64,000 bases of DNA from Ancylostoma caninum. Lineage: Eukaryota > Nematoda > Chromadorea > Rhabditida > Ancylostomatidae. Positions 36,641 through 48,531 of the stretch are shown here, piece by piece. The stretch's first letter is position 1. Each line of letters starts with the position of its first letter. The position numbers were made by a program, and so were the translations under genes. The DNA lies in NCBI GenBank assembly GCA_037903475.1, contig JBAJFG010000477.1:171497-235496 (forward strand), read 5' to 3'. Below the pieces are notes generated by a model. It saw only the letters and a list, made by a program, of their open reading frames with translations, was not told the DNA's origin and did no database searches.

Positions 36641-37960
36641 ACCTTTTTTGCCAAGCCCCGGCTACCAAAAGGCAAAGGCCAGGCCACTTCAAGTCGGCTG
36701 AGGCCAGCCCCAGCTGCCATAAAGCAACCACCAGGCCACCCCAAGGCGGAGGAGGCCAGGCGCCAGCTGCCACAAGGCAACCGCCTGCCTGGCCACTCCA
36801 GCAGTTTGGCCAAGGCTTGTTCACCCACTGAAACAATTTCCAAACTTCTGAATAATTTTATCCCCACCTCATATAAAATCTACATAATAATAAAGGTGTG
36901 CCTGTGCTCGTAATAGGGTGTGTATCATCGTGAGGGAAAACGAGGCGGAGACTTCCCGCCCTTCACGATCAACTCGTCCTCGGCCGCATTCAAATTCTGT
37001 ATGCTTATGTATAGTGAAATCGTGCGCGAAGGGAACGAGTCAACCGTTGAGGGCGGGAGTTGAGGGCGGGAGGAGGATTCGAACGGACCAATCGCAAAAC
37101 CATGCCACGCCCCGTTTTCCCTCACGATGATACACACCCCTCGTAATACTATAGGAGTCGGCTGAACTGATTTTGAAGAATTTCGCCATATTGAACGAGA
37201 TTAGTACACCTATGCGATATCTGGTGCACGTCAGTTTGGGAGAATCCAAATCGGTGTGCCAGCCTTGGCATGCCGCGAGGCCCCTCACACAGGAGGCCAG
37301 GCACCAGCTGCCATACGGCAACCGCCAGGCCACCCCAAGCCGGTGGAAGCTTGGCTAAGGCCTGCTTGCTCACTGAAACACATTCCCAAACGTCGTCCTA
37401 ACTGGTTATGAAGGATTTTTCCCATATTGAACAAGATTAGTAGACCTGTGCGATATACGATACACTCAGTTTAGGATTGTTCCACATCGGTGTGCCAGTC
37501 GCGGCATGCCGTGAGACCCTCTCACACAGGAGGAGGCCCCAGCTGCCACACGGCAACCGCCAGGCCACTCCCACGCGGAGGAAGTTTGGCCAAGGCTTGT
37601 TCACCCACTGGAACACATTTCCAACCTTCTGACTAATTTTATTCCCACCCTCATAAGCAATCCGCATTATAATGAAGGTGTACTATCTGCGCTCGCAATA
37701 TTATAGGAGTCGGCTGAACTTCCCCATGTTGAACGAGATTAGTACACCTGTGCGATATACGGTGCACGTCAGTTTGGGGTGGATCCAAATCGGTGTGCCA
37801 GCCGTGGCATGCCGCGACGCCCGCTCACACAGGAGGCCAGGCACCAGCTGCCATAAGGCAACCGCCAGGCCATTCCCAGGCGGAGGAAGTTTGGCCCATG
37901 CCTGTTCACCCACTGAACCGCAGACCCAAACCCCCGGATTATTTTTCCCCCTGTAAACGT
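36640..37960. repeat. Four imperfect units of about 280 bp in tandem
   Basis: Units at about 36640-36915, 37149-37400, 37401-37680 and 37681-37960 share cagctgcca(c/t)a(a/c)ggcaacc, gccaaggcttgttcaccc and gagattagtacacctgtgcg. The first junction is split by a 224-bp MITE. The GC-rich centre encodes only spurious frames. Confidence 0.75.
36916..37139. mobile_element. 224-bp MITE with 9-bp target duplication
   Basis: The inverted ends are gggtgtgtatcatcgtgagg and cctcacgatgatacacaccc, continuing through gaaaacg. The flank ctcgtaata is duplicated on both sides (36907-36915; 37140-37148), a duplication length typical of Mutator-like elements. Confidence 0.8.
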
Positions 37961-38354
37961 GATTCCAAATGCCAACATCGATTTCGTTGGCATTCTTTGA
38001 TAACTTATACTGGCTGTAAAAAATGAATCTCAGGAAAATGTTCTTTCTAGTGCTACTTGCCCCTATATCAATTGTAGAGACGTGCCCTCGTGATACATTT
38101 TTCACTGCTTGAATAAAATGTTTGCCAAATTATGTGAACGCTGTGCTAGAATTTCTTAAAACCTATTTACCTTGCGTACCGGATCATGAGGACGAATTTC
38201 TGCTTCCCTGTAATATTGGACATATGTACTTCCAGGTCCTACACAAAAAATATTGGTGGATTGCGTCTTGATTACTAACCTCACTTTCAGCTGAGGATCG
38301 GCGAGTCAATGAGTCAATGTTGTTGACCCATCTGTACATCTTGCTACTTGACAG

Positions 38355-40749
38355 TATACATTGGTATTCGAATTTTTTCTTTCGAATATTCGAATATTCG
38401 AATAATCGAATATTTCAATTTTTCGAATAATTCGAATATTTCAATTTTTCGAATAATTCGAATATTCGAATGATCGAATATTTCGACTCTTCGAATTATT
38501 CGAATACTCGAATAAAGAAAATCTCGAATTATTCGAATAAATGAATGCTATTGTTTCAGAAGTGGTTTTGCGATCCAGAGAAAATAGATAAACCTGTCTT
38601 GTCATGTGCGAAGATATAGAAGTGCACGCTTCCAAACTAACACTTCCGGTGTACGTTAGAAGCGAAGTCCCATCTCATTTGCGTGTCTAATTTTGAACAG
38701 ATTCTTGGTTTTCCTAACAAGCTGTTCACGGAATGTTTCAAGGTGCTTCTTAACTCGTCTTTCAGGACGTTGTCTGCAACAGCCTGGTGGGCAGTGCTCT
38801 CATCCCGTCTTTAGTTTTTAATTCGTCGTGCTTCTCGCGTCACTACGGTCTCTTCTCTGGGATCATAAAGAAAGACGAGGAAGTAAGGCGGTTACCCATT
38901 GAATGAAGTGACATAGAATATCGCTATGGACTGCTCCAAAATGATGACAATGGTATTGCAATGGACCAGTGGCTGATGCAAGGGGACGCCCCCTCCCTTA
39001 CCCGAGGATGGGTCACCGAATTTTTAAAATTACTTTACTTCTTTTTACAGAATAGATGAGAACTTTGCATCTATTTATTTTTGACTGTTTAATTTTTCAA
39101 TTGTTCATATTGAGTACTCAATATTATAACTGATATTCTCGGATTTTTCATTCTCTACCGGGGTCGCCAAAGTGGAGGAGACACCAATTTCCTTCCCTTT
39201 CCGTCCCGCCCACTTTCAGCGTTCGGCACTGCTGCTCACATAAATTTGATTGTAGGTACGAACGTGAGCAGCAATTACATTCTTTCACTCTCTCACGTTG
39301 TTATAGTAGTGATTCGTCGAGCTTCCTGTGGAAGGAATTATCTGTATCCAAGTCGAAATGCGCACATCGCACCCCCAGCCTATGTTCCCACCGTGTCTTA
39401 AGCAGCAAATCAACTTCATCTCTGTCCCCAACATCGGTGAAAGACAAAACTAATAACGTTTGGTTTTGTGTTCTACGGAGCTCGATGACCGCCTATTTCT
39501 CTCAAACTTGCGTATCCCTTCAGATAACTGTATAAGGCAAACGCAGCGAACCTCCCAAGCCACATCCCTAAGAAGTGGAAGGCAGACTTCGCTGCAAGAT
39601 GAAGAACTGCTGCATTCCGACTGCTAAGAGCAGCAAAACCCGTGTTTCGGCGGCGTGGGGGGGGGGCTACTTGCTGCCCGATTGACTGTAGTGCGTTGTG
39701 CCCCTCATGTCCTGCGTTCTACCTGCTCCTTGCCACGTGGCTACCCGCCTCCTGGGAAGTGTACATAAGCCGATGGTTGAGCACCAGAGGTGACGCGTCT
39801 CTCCGCTACGGCGGGGGAAAGGCGAGCCCTGCGAGACTAGTCAGGCTGGCTTAGACCCGGGTAAAAGCGTGGCCCTGTGCAATAATCGGTCAGACGAGGT
39901 CCGTGCGGTGCGGATGCGTGCGTGTGCGACGAGGATCTGGAGATCCGCCGCGGGACCGCTGCGTCCACCAAGCACTGCCGCGGCAAGCGCATATGCGTTC
40001 GGGACTATTTTTGGATGAGCTTGGGTAAACATCTACCTACCCAAGTCTACAGTATGAACACAGCACTGTGCCCAGACTGAGCTGCAAACCCAGGTTTGAG
40101 ACATGCAATCCAGTCCATCGCCCCCGAAACACAGCCTTTACGGGGCGAATGCAGCTCGTGGGGCGACGAAATAAGCTTTCACCTCGCGGTGTTACTGCTG
40201 CTGAACCGTGTTCGGTCTGTGTTCGCCTTCTGAGTCCATGTAAATCAGCATGAACTTTTTGATTTTTAATATTTTAAATTCAGCCGGACGGTAAGCCGAA
40301 AGAGGAGGTAGCATGGGGAACAGCCTCTGTTATGTAATTTGAAACAAGTCAGGCCCGTCTTTTCCACGGGTCCTGTCAATATTTTCAATTTTTTCATTGA
40401 AGAATCACTGAAAAATAATAAATGAATAATGACGCATGCTTGTCGTTCGCATTCAGTCAGCTGCTGAGGGTAAATCATAATATGTGATCCATGAATCATG
40501 GCGATTTTATGATTAAACCGATTATTCGAATCATGGATGCTCGAATATTCGAATATTCGAATAATCGAATATTTCAAATTTTCGAATAATTCGAATATTC
40601 GAATAATCGAATATTTCGATTCTTCGAATTATTCGAATACTCGAATAATCGAATATTTTGACTTTTCGAGTTATTCGAATATTCGAATAACGAAATTTCG
40701 AATTATTCGAATATTCGTTCGAAAATATTCGTTCGAATACCAATGTATA
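38355..40749. mobile_element. 2.4-kb hAT-like element with TTCGAA-rich ends
   Basis: The ends are tatacattggtattcgaa and its exact reverse complement ttcgaataccaatgtata, flanked by an 8-bp duplication cttgacag (38347-38354; 40750-40757). Both sub-terminal zones (about 38370-38560 and 40530-40740) are arrays of attcgaataatcgaatattt-type palindromes. The interior contains a GC-rich island (about 39600-40260) resembling a structured LINE-type leader and no recognisable transposase, so the copy is non-autonomous or carries foreign cargo. Confidence 0.7.
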
Positions 40750-40757
40750 CTTGACAG

Positions 40758-41970
40758 CACAAGACTCGTTCATTTTTCTTTTACCAGTATGAACAACAAC
40801 AAAAAAAAACATTAGAGGAAACGCAACAGAGGAGATAGAACAACAATTTTGAAAAGGAGAACAGGAAAACAGAGGAAAAATGTGGGATAAGCTCAATAAT
40901 CATAGAAACATACTCAACAACAGTAATTATATAAGAGACAACATCAAAGTTCACAAAGGAAATCTGAAGACGCATTTAAAAAATGTAGCCCTCATCTCAG
41001 CAGTGCCAAAATGCAAAATTTTAAAAAATCTGGCGGAGACACAAGAACTGCCGAACATAAGAACTGCCGCTTAAGGCCAAATTACGATTCTGGAAAAACA
41101 TTAGATAATATAACTTACAACATGATTTTACTACATGGACATCATAAAAGAAAATGCTGACGGCAGTATATGAGGTGCAAGTTTTCTGTCGAAGGTCGAC
41201 GGATGGCGGCTCAATTTGCTCTACCATCAACTGATGAGACCATCGATCTGATCTCGTAACGTACCTAAGAACAAATATTTGTTTTCAACTGAGGTTCATT
41301 TAAGTGTACAAGTTTCAAAAGATGGCAGCATTGTTCTGTTTGCTCGAGTACAGCGTGACCCAAAAGTCTTTGGTTAGCATTCGAGTGCTACAAAACTTTT
41401 TGTAATGTCTGGTGTCGATCAAGTTGAGGCATTGATTCACAAGGACTGTCAACAGAAACGTATTGTTACACTGTCGCTATAGTCCTCGAGGGCGGTAGCA
41501 CCCTGCGTCGCCGTCGCTGGCGACTGAGGCCGAAGCGGGGAGTGCTATACTCCACGAGGAGTAAAGCGGCTACTTTGAGATCAAAAAAGCTCGTTTCTCG
41601 TTGACACAGTGAATGCGAAAACGTTTCAATATGAAATTCCTCGTAAACATCCGCAACTCGTCCAGATTTTCATTCGAGGTTTCGATCAAGGGGTACTCAA
41701 GGACCCAACCATGTTTATGAGTCTTAATATGACAATGGTTTTAAAAATTCCCCAGATCATGTAACAAACGAATCTAACCTACACAGGTAGTTGGGGATGA
41801 AGTTGATAAGATAGGAGCGCTCTCAGCCTCTGAGTAAACTCTGAGGTAGGCATTGGCTTCTTATCTTAATGGGAGGTCTAGTGCTTCGAAATGAAATGGG
41901 TTTGAAAACTGTACTGAAGCATGTTTTCTTTGTCCTCACGTAAGACCTTTTCACGCAATTACAATTACCG
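40758..41970. other. Intergenic, nothing coding
   Basis: At 41478-41575 a hairpin-like GC-rich repeat contains ctatagtcctcgag and ctatactccacgaggag. Related tracts lie near 51400-51480 and 53050-53230. No gene is supported. Confidence 0.4.
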
Positions 41971-42201
41971 TCTATTGGCTCACAGAGGGCGCCCGATCCG
42001 ACTTTGTCCGCAACTATGACCTCATCATTTTTCGGCTATCTGATCTATTTTTGGCACTTTTTTGATATGCATATGGTGTGGTCCCTTCCATTCTTATGTT
42101 TCCCCACTGCCACTCGCTAAAATATCCTTCCAGACGCATTCTTCGGGCAAAGTCGTAATTGCAGACAAAGTCGGATCAGGTGCCTTCTGTGAGCTAATAG
42201 A
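41971..42201. mobile_element. Foldback MITE, 231 bp
   Basis: The left arm tctattggctcacagagggc continues through gatccgactttgtc. It pairs with the right arm ending tgccttctgtgagctaatag. Arms are about 50 bp. Confidence 0.7.
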
Positions 42202-42449
42202 CCATACATTACTATTTTGACAGAGGGCATTGAGTCGCTTTTATAAAGTCTTAAATTTTTTAGTTCTCTTCTTAGTGACATATTTTGTTTTGGTTCATCA
42301 GTTCTTATTTCATTTAGATAGGAAATTCTCCCTCGAAGGCCGGAGGAAACAAAATGAAATTGAGCATCCAGAAGCATTGTACTGTACTATTATCATTCAA
42401 GCAAATCTACGCATAGCACTCACAAGAATGATCAGTCTCTCTGGAAAGC

Positions 42450-42761
42450 TCAGAAACCAAAGAGATTGAATCCTTCATCCTTCTCAGCACCATTCTGTTC
42501 ATCAGACTCTCCACCGAAGTTAAATTGAAAAGTGGTATCACCTCCATCACCATCCTGAGACGGATTACCAAAATCAAAAACAAAGTCACCACCCGAGCCT
42601 GAAAACATGTTAAAACCTCGCTCCTTTTCGCAAGAAGAAGTAAACCTACAGAATTTTTTGTTATATATACATAAGTCATGATACTTGTTCAAGAACAAAC
42701 TCACCACTGGATGTGGCTCCGTTGGCAGCACCACCAAACATAGAAAAAGAAAATTCACCAC
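42450..42761 (-). CDS. Last two exons of an FG/G-rich protein (partial)
   Basis: Exon 42761-42705 (gttccag acceptor, GTGAGT donor, phase 1) encodes EFSFSMFGGAANGATSS. Exon 42598-42450 encodes GSGGDFVFDFG, TTFQFNFGGES and a terminal FNLFGF before the TGA stop. Splice phases match (57 nt, then 149 nt). The repeated F-x-F and FGG motifs resemble low-complexity C-termini of nuclear or condensate-forming proteins, but no family is assigned. Upstream exons were not found. The next sequence upstream is a LINE fragment, so the gene may be a truncated relic or have a long intron. Confidence 0.5.
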   Translation of the reverse strand: MVNFLFLCLVVLPTEPHPVVSLFLNKYHDLCIYNKKFCRFTSSCEKERGFNMFSGSGGDFVFDFGNPSQDGDGGDTTFQFNFGGESDEQNGAEKDEGFNLFGF

Positions 42762-42990
42762 CTGGAACAAAACTGGCAGCGTAACGCAGGACATTAAGAG
42801 CTGGGGAGTGAGCTACCTGGAGAGCCAGTGTGACGCTCATTCGCTCTTTTTTCATTTGTTGATTCCATCAGGGACAAAAAATCAGCGCCTGGATCTGAAA
42901 CCGTTATAACATGCCTCATGTTGGGAAAAATATGGTGTCGCCCGCAACATAAGACCAAGGCATTTGACTGCTGCAGTAGTCCAGACTCAG

Positions 42991-43077
42991 GGGCAAGTTG
43001 GCCGAGTGGTCTAAGGCGCTGCTTTAGAGCACCCAGTCTCTTCGGGGTCCCGGATTCGAATCCCGCCACCGCCTCCC
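42991..43077 (+). tRNA. tRNA-Leu-like sequence heading a LINE (probable pseudogene/promoter)
   Basis: It shows an A box tggccgagtgg (42999-43009), ctaaggcgctg, a class II variable arm agtctcttcgggg, and a B box ggattcgaatcc (43052-43063). This is the tRNA-Leu pattern with a TAG-like anticodon. The anticodon stem pairs poorly and the acceptor arms do not match fully, so it is not a functional tRNA gene. Confidence 0.6.
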
Positions 43078-44650
43078 GTGTTCGGGCGACAAGCCGACCC
43101 AGGAAGACCCATGTCACCCCATGACCAATGATGTCAAATGGTTCTAAGTATAGAGCTATGGCGTCTACGCGAATCGACGCGCACTTTTGGAGCCAGGCTA
43201 GTGTGAAAAATATGCGAGGGTCCTCAATGTTTCGTGAACGGTGGCATGGGGGGAGCAAGAATGCGAATCATCAAGGATCACAAGCCTAGACGCGCACTGC
43301 GACTTTGAACGTTGGCACGTTGACAGACCGCGCATGTGAACTGGCAGCAGCACTGCAGCGTCGTCGAATTGACTTGTACGTTGTGCAAGAAACGAGATGC
43401 TCTGGTAGCAAGTCGAAGGACATAGGTCATGACTTCAAGGTAGTCTACAACTGCACTCCAAAGACCAGACGGTGTAGGCATAGTCGTCTCTCAACGCTTG
43501 CGGGACTCGATAGCCCAGGTGCAGCGTTTCGATGGTCGCCTCATGAAGGTTATCATCATCACCGCAGCTCAACGCATTCACTTCTCGGGGTACACACCAC
43601 AGACAGGCTGTTGTGACCAGGTAAAAGATGACTTCTGGATGTTACTTGACGAGAAAACCGCAGAAGTACGTCTGGAAGACACAAATGTCGTCGCTGGAGA
43701 TCTAAACGGCCATTTAGGAGCAGCAAAGGATGGAAAAATATGTCACGGAGATTTCGGATATGGGATACGAAACGACGACGGTGAGCGCACTCTGGAATAT
43801 GCTGACTCTCACAACCTTTTCATCATGAATACGAAATTCCGGAAGCGTCCTTCCTACCTCGCCTCCTTCTTAGTGGCAACGCGAAGATCCAGATCGACAT
43901 CGTTTTCGTGCGACATCGCGATCAAAAGCTAGTTACCAACGCGAAGGTTGTACCATACGAGACCGTGGCCACACAACATCGCCCGCTTATCTGCACCATG
44001 AAGACCACACCGCCAAAAGGAAAGTGCGAAGAACGGTGCAGACCGACCCGAATCAAGTGGTGAAAGAATGCTGCGAAGAAGGCAGTGGCTGCCGCAACGG
44101 CCGCCTACTACGACATCAGCGAGGAGATAGACGGAAAAGACTGCAAACGTCTCATCTACCGATTGGCTAGGTCCCGCCAGCGGCAGACCGAAGACATCGA
44201 AAAGTTCTTTGGAGTCAACGAAGAACACGGTCGTCCCCTAACAGACCACAAGAAAGCGACGCAGAGGTGGTGTGACTACTTCGAGAAAATCTCAACAGAA
44301 AAATTCAGCCATCCTATTCCACGACTATCGCCAACTTACGGCCCGCTCCAGCCGATAACCGCGAATAAAAACATGGCTGCGCTCAAGCCAGGGAAAGCGA
44401 CGGGTCCTGATGATTTGGCGGTGAAACTGTGGAAATCAAGGCATTGGAACTCAGCTGAATGGCTAACGGCGTTCTTCAATCAGCTAACTGCAAAGAAAAA
44501 GACTCCTGTGGATTGGCAAAGAAGCACCACAATCCGGATCTGGAAGAAGAAAGGCAAGCCTGCGGGCTGTGCAAACTATCGACCGATACGTCTGCAGTCT
44601 CACACCATGAAGATACGTGAAGAAGAAACGAAAAAAGTCACAAATTTGTT
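42991..44650 (+). mobile_element. RTE-type LINE fragment with tRNA-like head, 3'-truncated
   Basis: After the tRNA-like head and about 225 bp of leader, a broken frame starts near 43297 (TLNVGTLTDRACELAAALQ) with VVQETRCSG, then a frameshift near 43480. The endonuclease continues (VVAGDLNGHLG, ATQHRPLICTMK after another shift near 43865). A third segment (44085-44669) has KATGPDDLAVKLW and CANYRPIRLQSHTMK, the start of the RT. It is lost after that motif, and the sequence passes into Helitron-like repeats. It belongs to the RTE lineage with NVGTLTG-type endonuclease, different from the two RTE copies at 25-34 kb. Losing the 3' half while keeping the 5' end is unusual for a LINE. Confidence 0.75.
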
Positions 44651-44679
44651 AAAACCAATAACTCGATGATTCTATACAT

Positions 44680-44938
44680 TGCGGTTGCCATATTTGTGTT
44701 CAGCATATTCGAGAACTCCAGTGTGCATGTCCTCACCGATCCCTGACCAAAAGTTTTGAAAAATCGATAAATCGATATTGCCACTCAAAACGGTCGTCAT
44801 ATTCGTGTTTAGCATATTCAAAAACCCCATTGGGCATGTCCTTACCAATAGCTGACCAAAAGTTTTGAAAAATCGATGCCATCGTTAAAAATGGTTGCCA
44901 CGATCGTGTCCAACATATTGAATAATTGAACATATTCT
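44680..44938 (-). repeat. Diverged Helitron-internal repeats, reverse orientation
   Basis: Two units carry catgtcctcaccgatccctg and aaaaatcgataaatcgat, the reverse complement of the minisatellite inside the neighbouring Helitron-like element. Confidence 0.55.
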
Positions 44939-45895
44939 TCTGTATATATAAAAGTGAAAGTTTGTGTGTGTGTGTTTGTGTGTATGTTCCTTATAGAAAT
45001 CGCGGAGGATGAATCGATCCGGACCAAATTTTGCATACATAACCAACGACTGCCGGCGGAGGTTATAGGCTACTTTGCACCTGGGATTATCGATTGGTTC
45101 ATCGATTATATCGATTTTATTGATTTTTCGCTATTCTTGACCAGGGACTAGCGAGAACATGCCTGCAGGGGTACCTCAATGCGCTGAACACGAATATGAC
45201 AACCATTTTGCGCGAAATATTGAGTTATTGATTTTATTGATTTTTCGCTATTCTTGATCATGGGGTGGTAAAGACATGTCTACTGGGGTATCTCAATGCG
45301 CTGAACACGAATACGACAACCATCTTGCGCGAAATATTGAGTTATTGATTTTATTGATTTTTCGCCATTCTTGATCATGGGGTGGTAAAGACATGTCTAC
45401 TGGGGTTCCTGAATACGCTGAATAAGAATGACAACCATTTTGAACGAAATATTGATTTATTGATTTTATCGATTTTTCCCCATTTTCGCTCGGGGACGGA
45501 AAAAGACATGTCTTCTTGGGTTTCTCAATACGCTGAATACGAATATGACGAACATCTTGCATGAAATATCGATTTTTCGATTTTATTGAATTTCGGCTAT
45601 TTCCGCCCAATGGAGCGGTGAAGACATCTCTCCTGGGGTTCCTCGAAATGCTGAGTATGAATATGACAACCACTTTGTACGAATACGTCAATTCAATGTC
45701 ACCGAAATAGCTTTGCTAACTTTTCGCCCACAAGACGATGGGAAACGTCACCTGGGCTTCGCTAACATGCTGATCTCAAAAATTATGGAGATTTTAATGA
45801 ATTTGTCGATGATAGTAATTGGCCTCAGAAGTATGATATAGCCAAGGTAATAAAACACCCGAGCGAAGCCGGGTACGGCAGCTAGTATTAAATAA
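44939..45895 (+). mobile_element. Helitron-like non-autonomous element H1
   Basis: The 5' end is tctgtatatataaaagtgaa and the 3' end is acccgagcgaagccgggt (hairpin) followed by acggcag and CTAG, with T after the end, as expected for Helitrons. The body holds about five units of a 115-130 bp minisatellite (tattgattttattgattttt ... acatgtctactggggt). There is no Rep/helicase gene. Confidence 0.7.
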
Positions 45896-45904
45896 AACTA
45901 GTAG

Positions 45905-46122
45905 ACATGTCCTCACCGATCCTGGACAAAAATAGTGGAAAATCGATAGAATCAATAAGCTAATCGATAAAGACAGGTCAAAAGTAGCCTATAACTCCCG
46001 CCGTCCCCTGGTGGACCTGCATGCAAAGTTTGGTTCGGATTGGTTGATTCGCGATTTCTATTCGGAACATACAAATATGCAAACAAACACAAACAAACTT
46101 TCACTTTCGTATATTTACAGAT
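45905..46122 (-). mobile_element. Partial Helitron-like copy, 5' end only
   Basis: It carries the reverse complement of the H1 5' region (gcgatttctattcggaacat to cactttcgtatatttacaga) directly after H1, giving a back-to-back arrangement. Confidence 0.6.
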
Positions 46123-46627
46123 ACAGAATTAAAAATTCTTTGCGTCGACCAACGAAATTAAGGCGCCCTCCGCGGTGTGGCAAAATGGTCTGATTTTAAC
46201 ACAGCGCTTGGAACTTAACCCGAAATTCCACCGATTAGTGTCCATAAACGGTTGATATTTGTAGCCATATGTAGTGGCGGAAATCCCGCTTCAATTCGCT
46301 CCAATTTCAGAGAGAAAGTCGACATAATAACTCTCGGTTGCCAAATTTGGCGCCCGTGCTTGAGAACGCTGGGCAACAAAATGGAGAGCGAAGTAAATTT
46401 GTTATGCGTGCAAGTACAGTTACCGAATTTGCATTTTTGAAGGGTTCACTCCGAAGTTAATTTCATCTCCAAAAAACACAAAAATAGCCTCACATTTCAG
46501 AACGTTAGCAGGATTATGAGCTTTAAAACACTAACTATACATGCGCGATATCTAATCGGTATTCATTTATTAGAAGCTGTTTAAAATTCTTTGCGAAAAC
46601 AGCGGAAAATTATGTTACAAGCTAATA

Positions 46628-46863
46628 TAGTCTGTCCGAAACGACGAGTCCGCCCACGCACGCGGGGATTGAGAAGCTGCCACGTTTGCCAGCACTCCAC
46701 GTCATCATCTCTGATCTGCGTATCCCGTTTCATCGTTATCTTCATGGTATCGACCAATGATTTGGCTGTGACGTGGACGACGTGGCAGCCAACAGCATCC
46801 GTCCCAGCCGCGCCGCCTCTCGATCCCCGCGTGCGGGGCGGACTCGTCGTTTCGGACAGACTA
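46628..46863. mobile_element. Foldback MITE, 236 bp, TA-flanked
   Basis: The ends tagtctgtccgaaacgacga and tcgtcgtttcggacagacta pair, and the arms extend through gcgcacgcggggat. TATA flanks both ends. Confidence 0.75.
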
Positions 46864-47330
46864 TATCATATTTCTTCGCTAACAGCGTTGCAGCTACAGA
46901 CCATCATGTCCGCAACACCGTTTTGCCACGGTTATCGCGTGGCTTTGTCAAGTCCAGACACGTGCCGTACAGGTGCTAAGGTGTTAGGACGTAGAAAGAT
47001 CGTCAAGAAGCATTAGAAGGCATGCGAAAACTCAGAACAAGATGACCACTGCGTTACTTTCGTAATTGAGGTACTAATGAACTCTGAACCTCGACACGCT
47101 CACTTCAGCTGTGCACACAATTTGTGTTGTGTTTCAAACCTTTCCACCGCTTTTCAATATGAGGTCTTTACCAATTTCGTTCAAAAAGTGCAGCTGAATC
47201 ATAAAGCGTGCGGTGAAAGCCTATGTTCCATGTGATTACGTCGACTAGATCCTGACACACTCCTATGTCCGCAATGATATGGTGCGTGCCCCATCCCAGG
47301 CATTCACGTCGATGGACTAGACAAACACTA

Positions 47331-47970
47331 CCCTCGCTAAATTCTTTTAAAAAAGTACACTCGGCCCGCAAAGTTGCGTTCTTTTCGTTCCATCCTCTAT
47401 AATTTGGTGGAATGCAGTCTATCGAAAGTCAGCATAAATCGCGGAAACCGCACATGTTTGTTCGACCTACCTATAAGCAATTTGCTATAAATTTCATGTT
47501 AATTTGTGAAATTTCAGCGTTCTTTATTTTGAGGGACTCCGTCGCGAACAGCGCGCGGCGTCGCATGCGGCGAGTCAAGCGATACGCAACAAAATGGTGA
47601 AGCGGGGACACTTAAAAAATTTCGTGATGAAGCGGAAAACTGTTAGCTCACCTTATATAGGGCTGTTTTGGATCAATTACGTTCTTCCCATCGGTTTTAT
47701 TTTCCTGTATATTGCGTCTCTACAGTCCTTCTCAAAAATACTTGCCTCATGGTTCACCGCCCATCTGCAATGCTGCGCCGCATCACCTGTGCATTATCGA
47801 CGTGGCTAACCTGATGGGCGGTTCAGCGTGAGGCAAGAATTTTTGAGAAAGACTGTACAAATTTATAGAGATGGAACGAAAAGAACGCAACAAGACTGTA
47901 CAAATTTATAGAGATGGAACGAAAAAACGCAACTTCGCGCGCCGAGTGTACTTTTTAAAGAATTTAGCAA
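47331..47970. repeat. 70-bp repeat in inverted and direct copies, with a 133-bp MITE
   Basis: A 70-bp unit (about 47336-47403) has its reverse complement at 47912-47970 and a partial direct copy at 47868-47900 (aaatttatagagatggaacg). Between them, 47723-47855 is a TA-flanked MITE with ends cagtccttctcaaaaatac and tttttgagaaagactg. A second copy of the MITE is at 61128-61271. Confidence 0.65.
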
Positions 47971-48531
47971 GGGTATTGTAGAAGGGGATTCCGTTCCCCA
48001 GCTATTCGTGAGGGACACCCTAAAGAGTGAGGCGCCTACTCATTACAAAAATTGAGCAAGGGGTTTTCGACCTGCTCAGCAACAGCTTAAACTCGTTTAA
48101 ATATTAGATAAGAACTGATGCGGTGCAGGTGCGTTCGATATGACAATTTATGGATGAACTTGAGGTTACATACATGCACGAACTTAATGCAGATATCGCG
48201 TCAACCGCGGTCCTCCCATTTCCCAAGAAAAATATACGGCCATTCAAAGGATTGGCTACCATCAAGAGATGAGGAGCTAATCAAATTGAATCTTCCAATG
48301 GAAATTATCTACCCACTCAGGAATTATCACCGTGATGATCCGAAAACTTTCTTGAAAGATCTGATCTAGTGTATAACATGTATAGTGCGCTTTTTCGATT
48401 TTTGAGCCTGTCAAAACGTAAAGGCAGTCTCACGTCGCGGTCTTTACGTAGCGTTACTCAAATCCGGCCCTATAAAGCTAAGGATAAAACGTGACAGTTT
48501 TTAAACTGATATATCTGACTATGAAAGAAAA

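Noticed and set aside
42991..43077. Functional tRNA-Leu gene
   Set aside because: The anticodon stem and acceptor arm do not pair well, and the sequence is fused to a LINE leader, so it is listed as tRNA-like only.
44939..45895. CRISPR-like array from the regularly spaced repeats
   Set aside because: The repeats are 115-130 bp tandem units without unique spacers, in a eukaryotic genome, inside a Helitron-like element.
48118..48369. 83-codon + frame as a gene
   Set aside because: No recognisable domain, no splice partners, and it lies in repeat-rich DNA. The composition is suggestive but insufficient.
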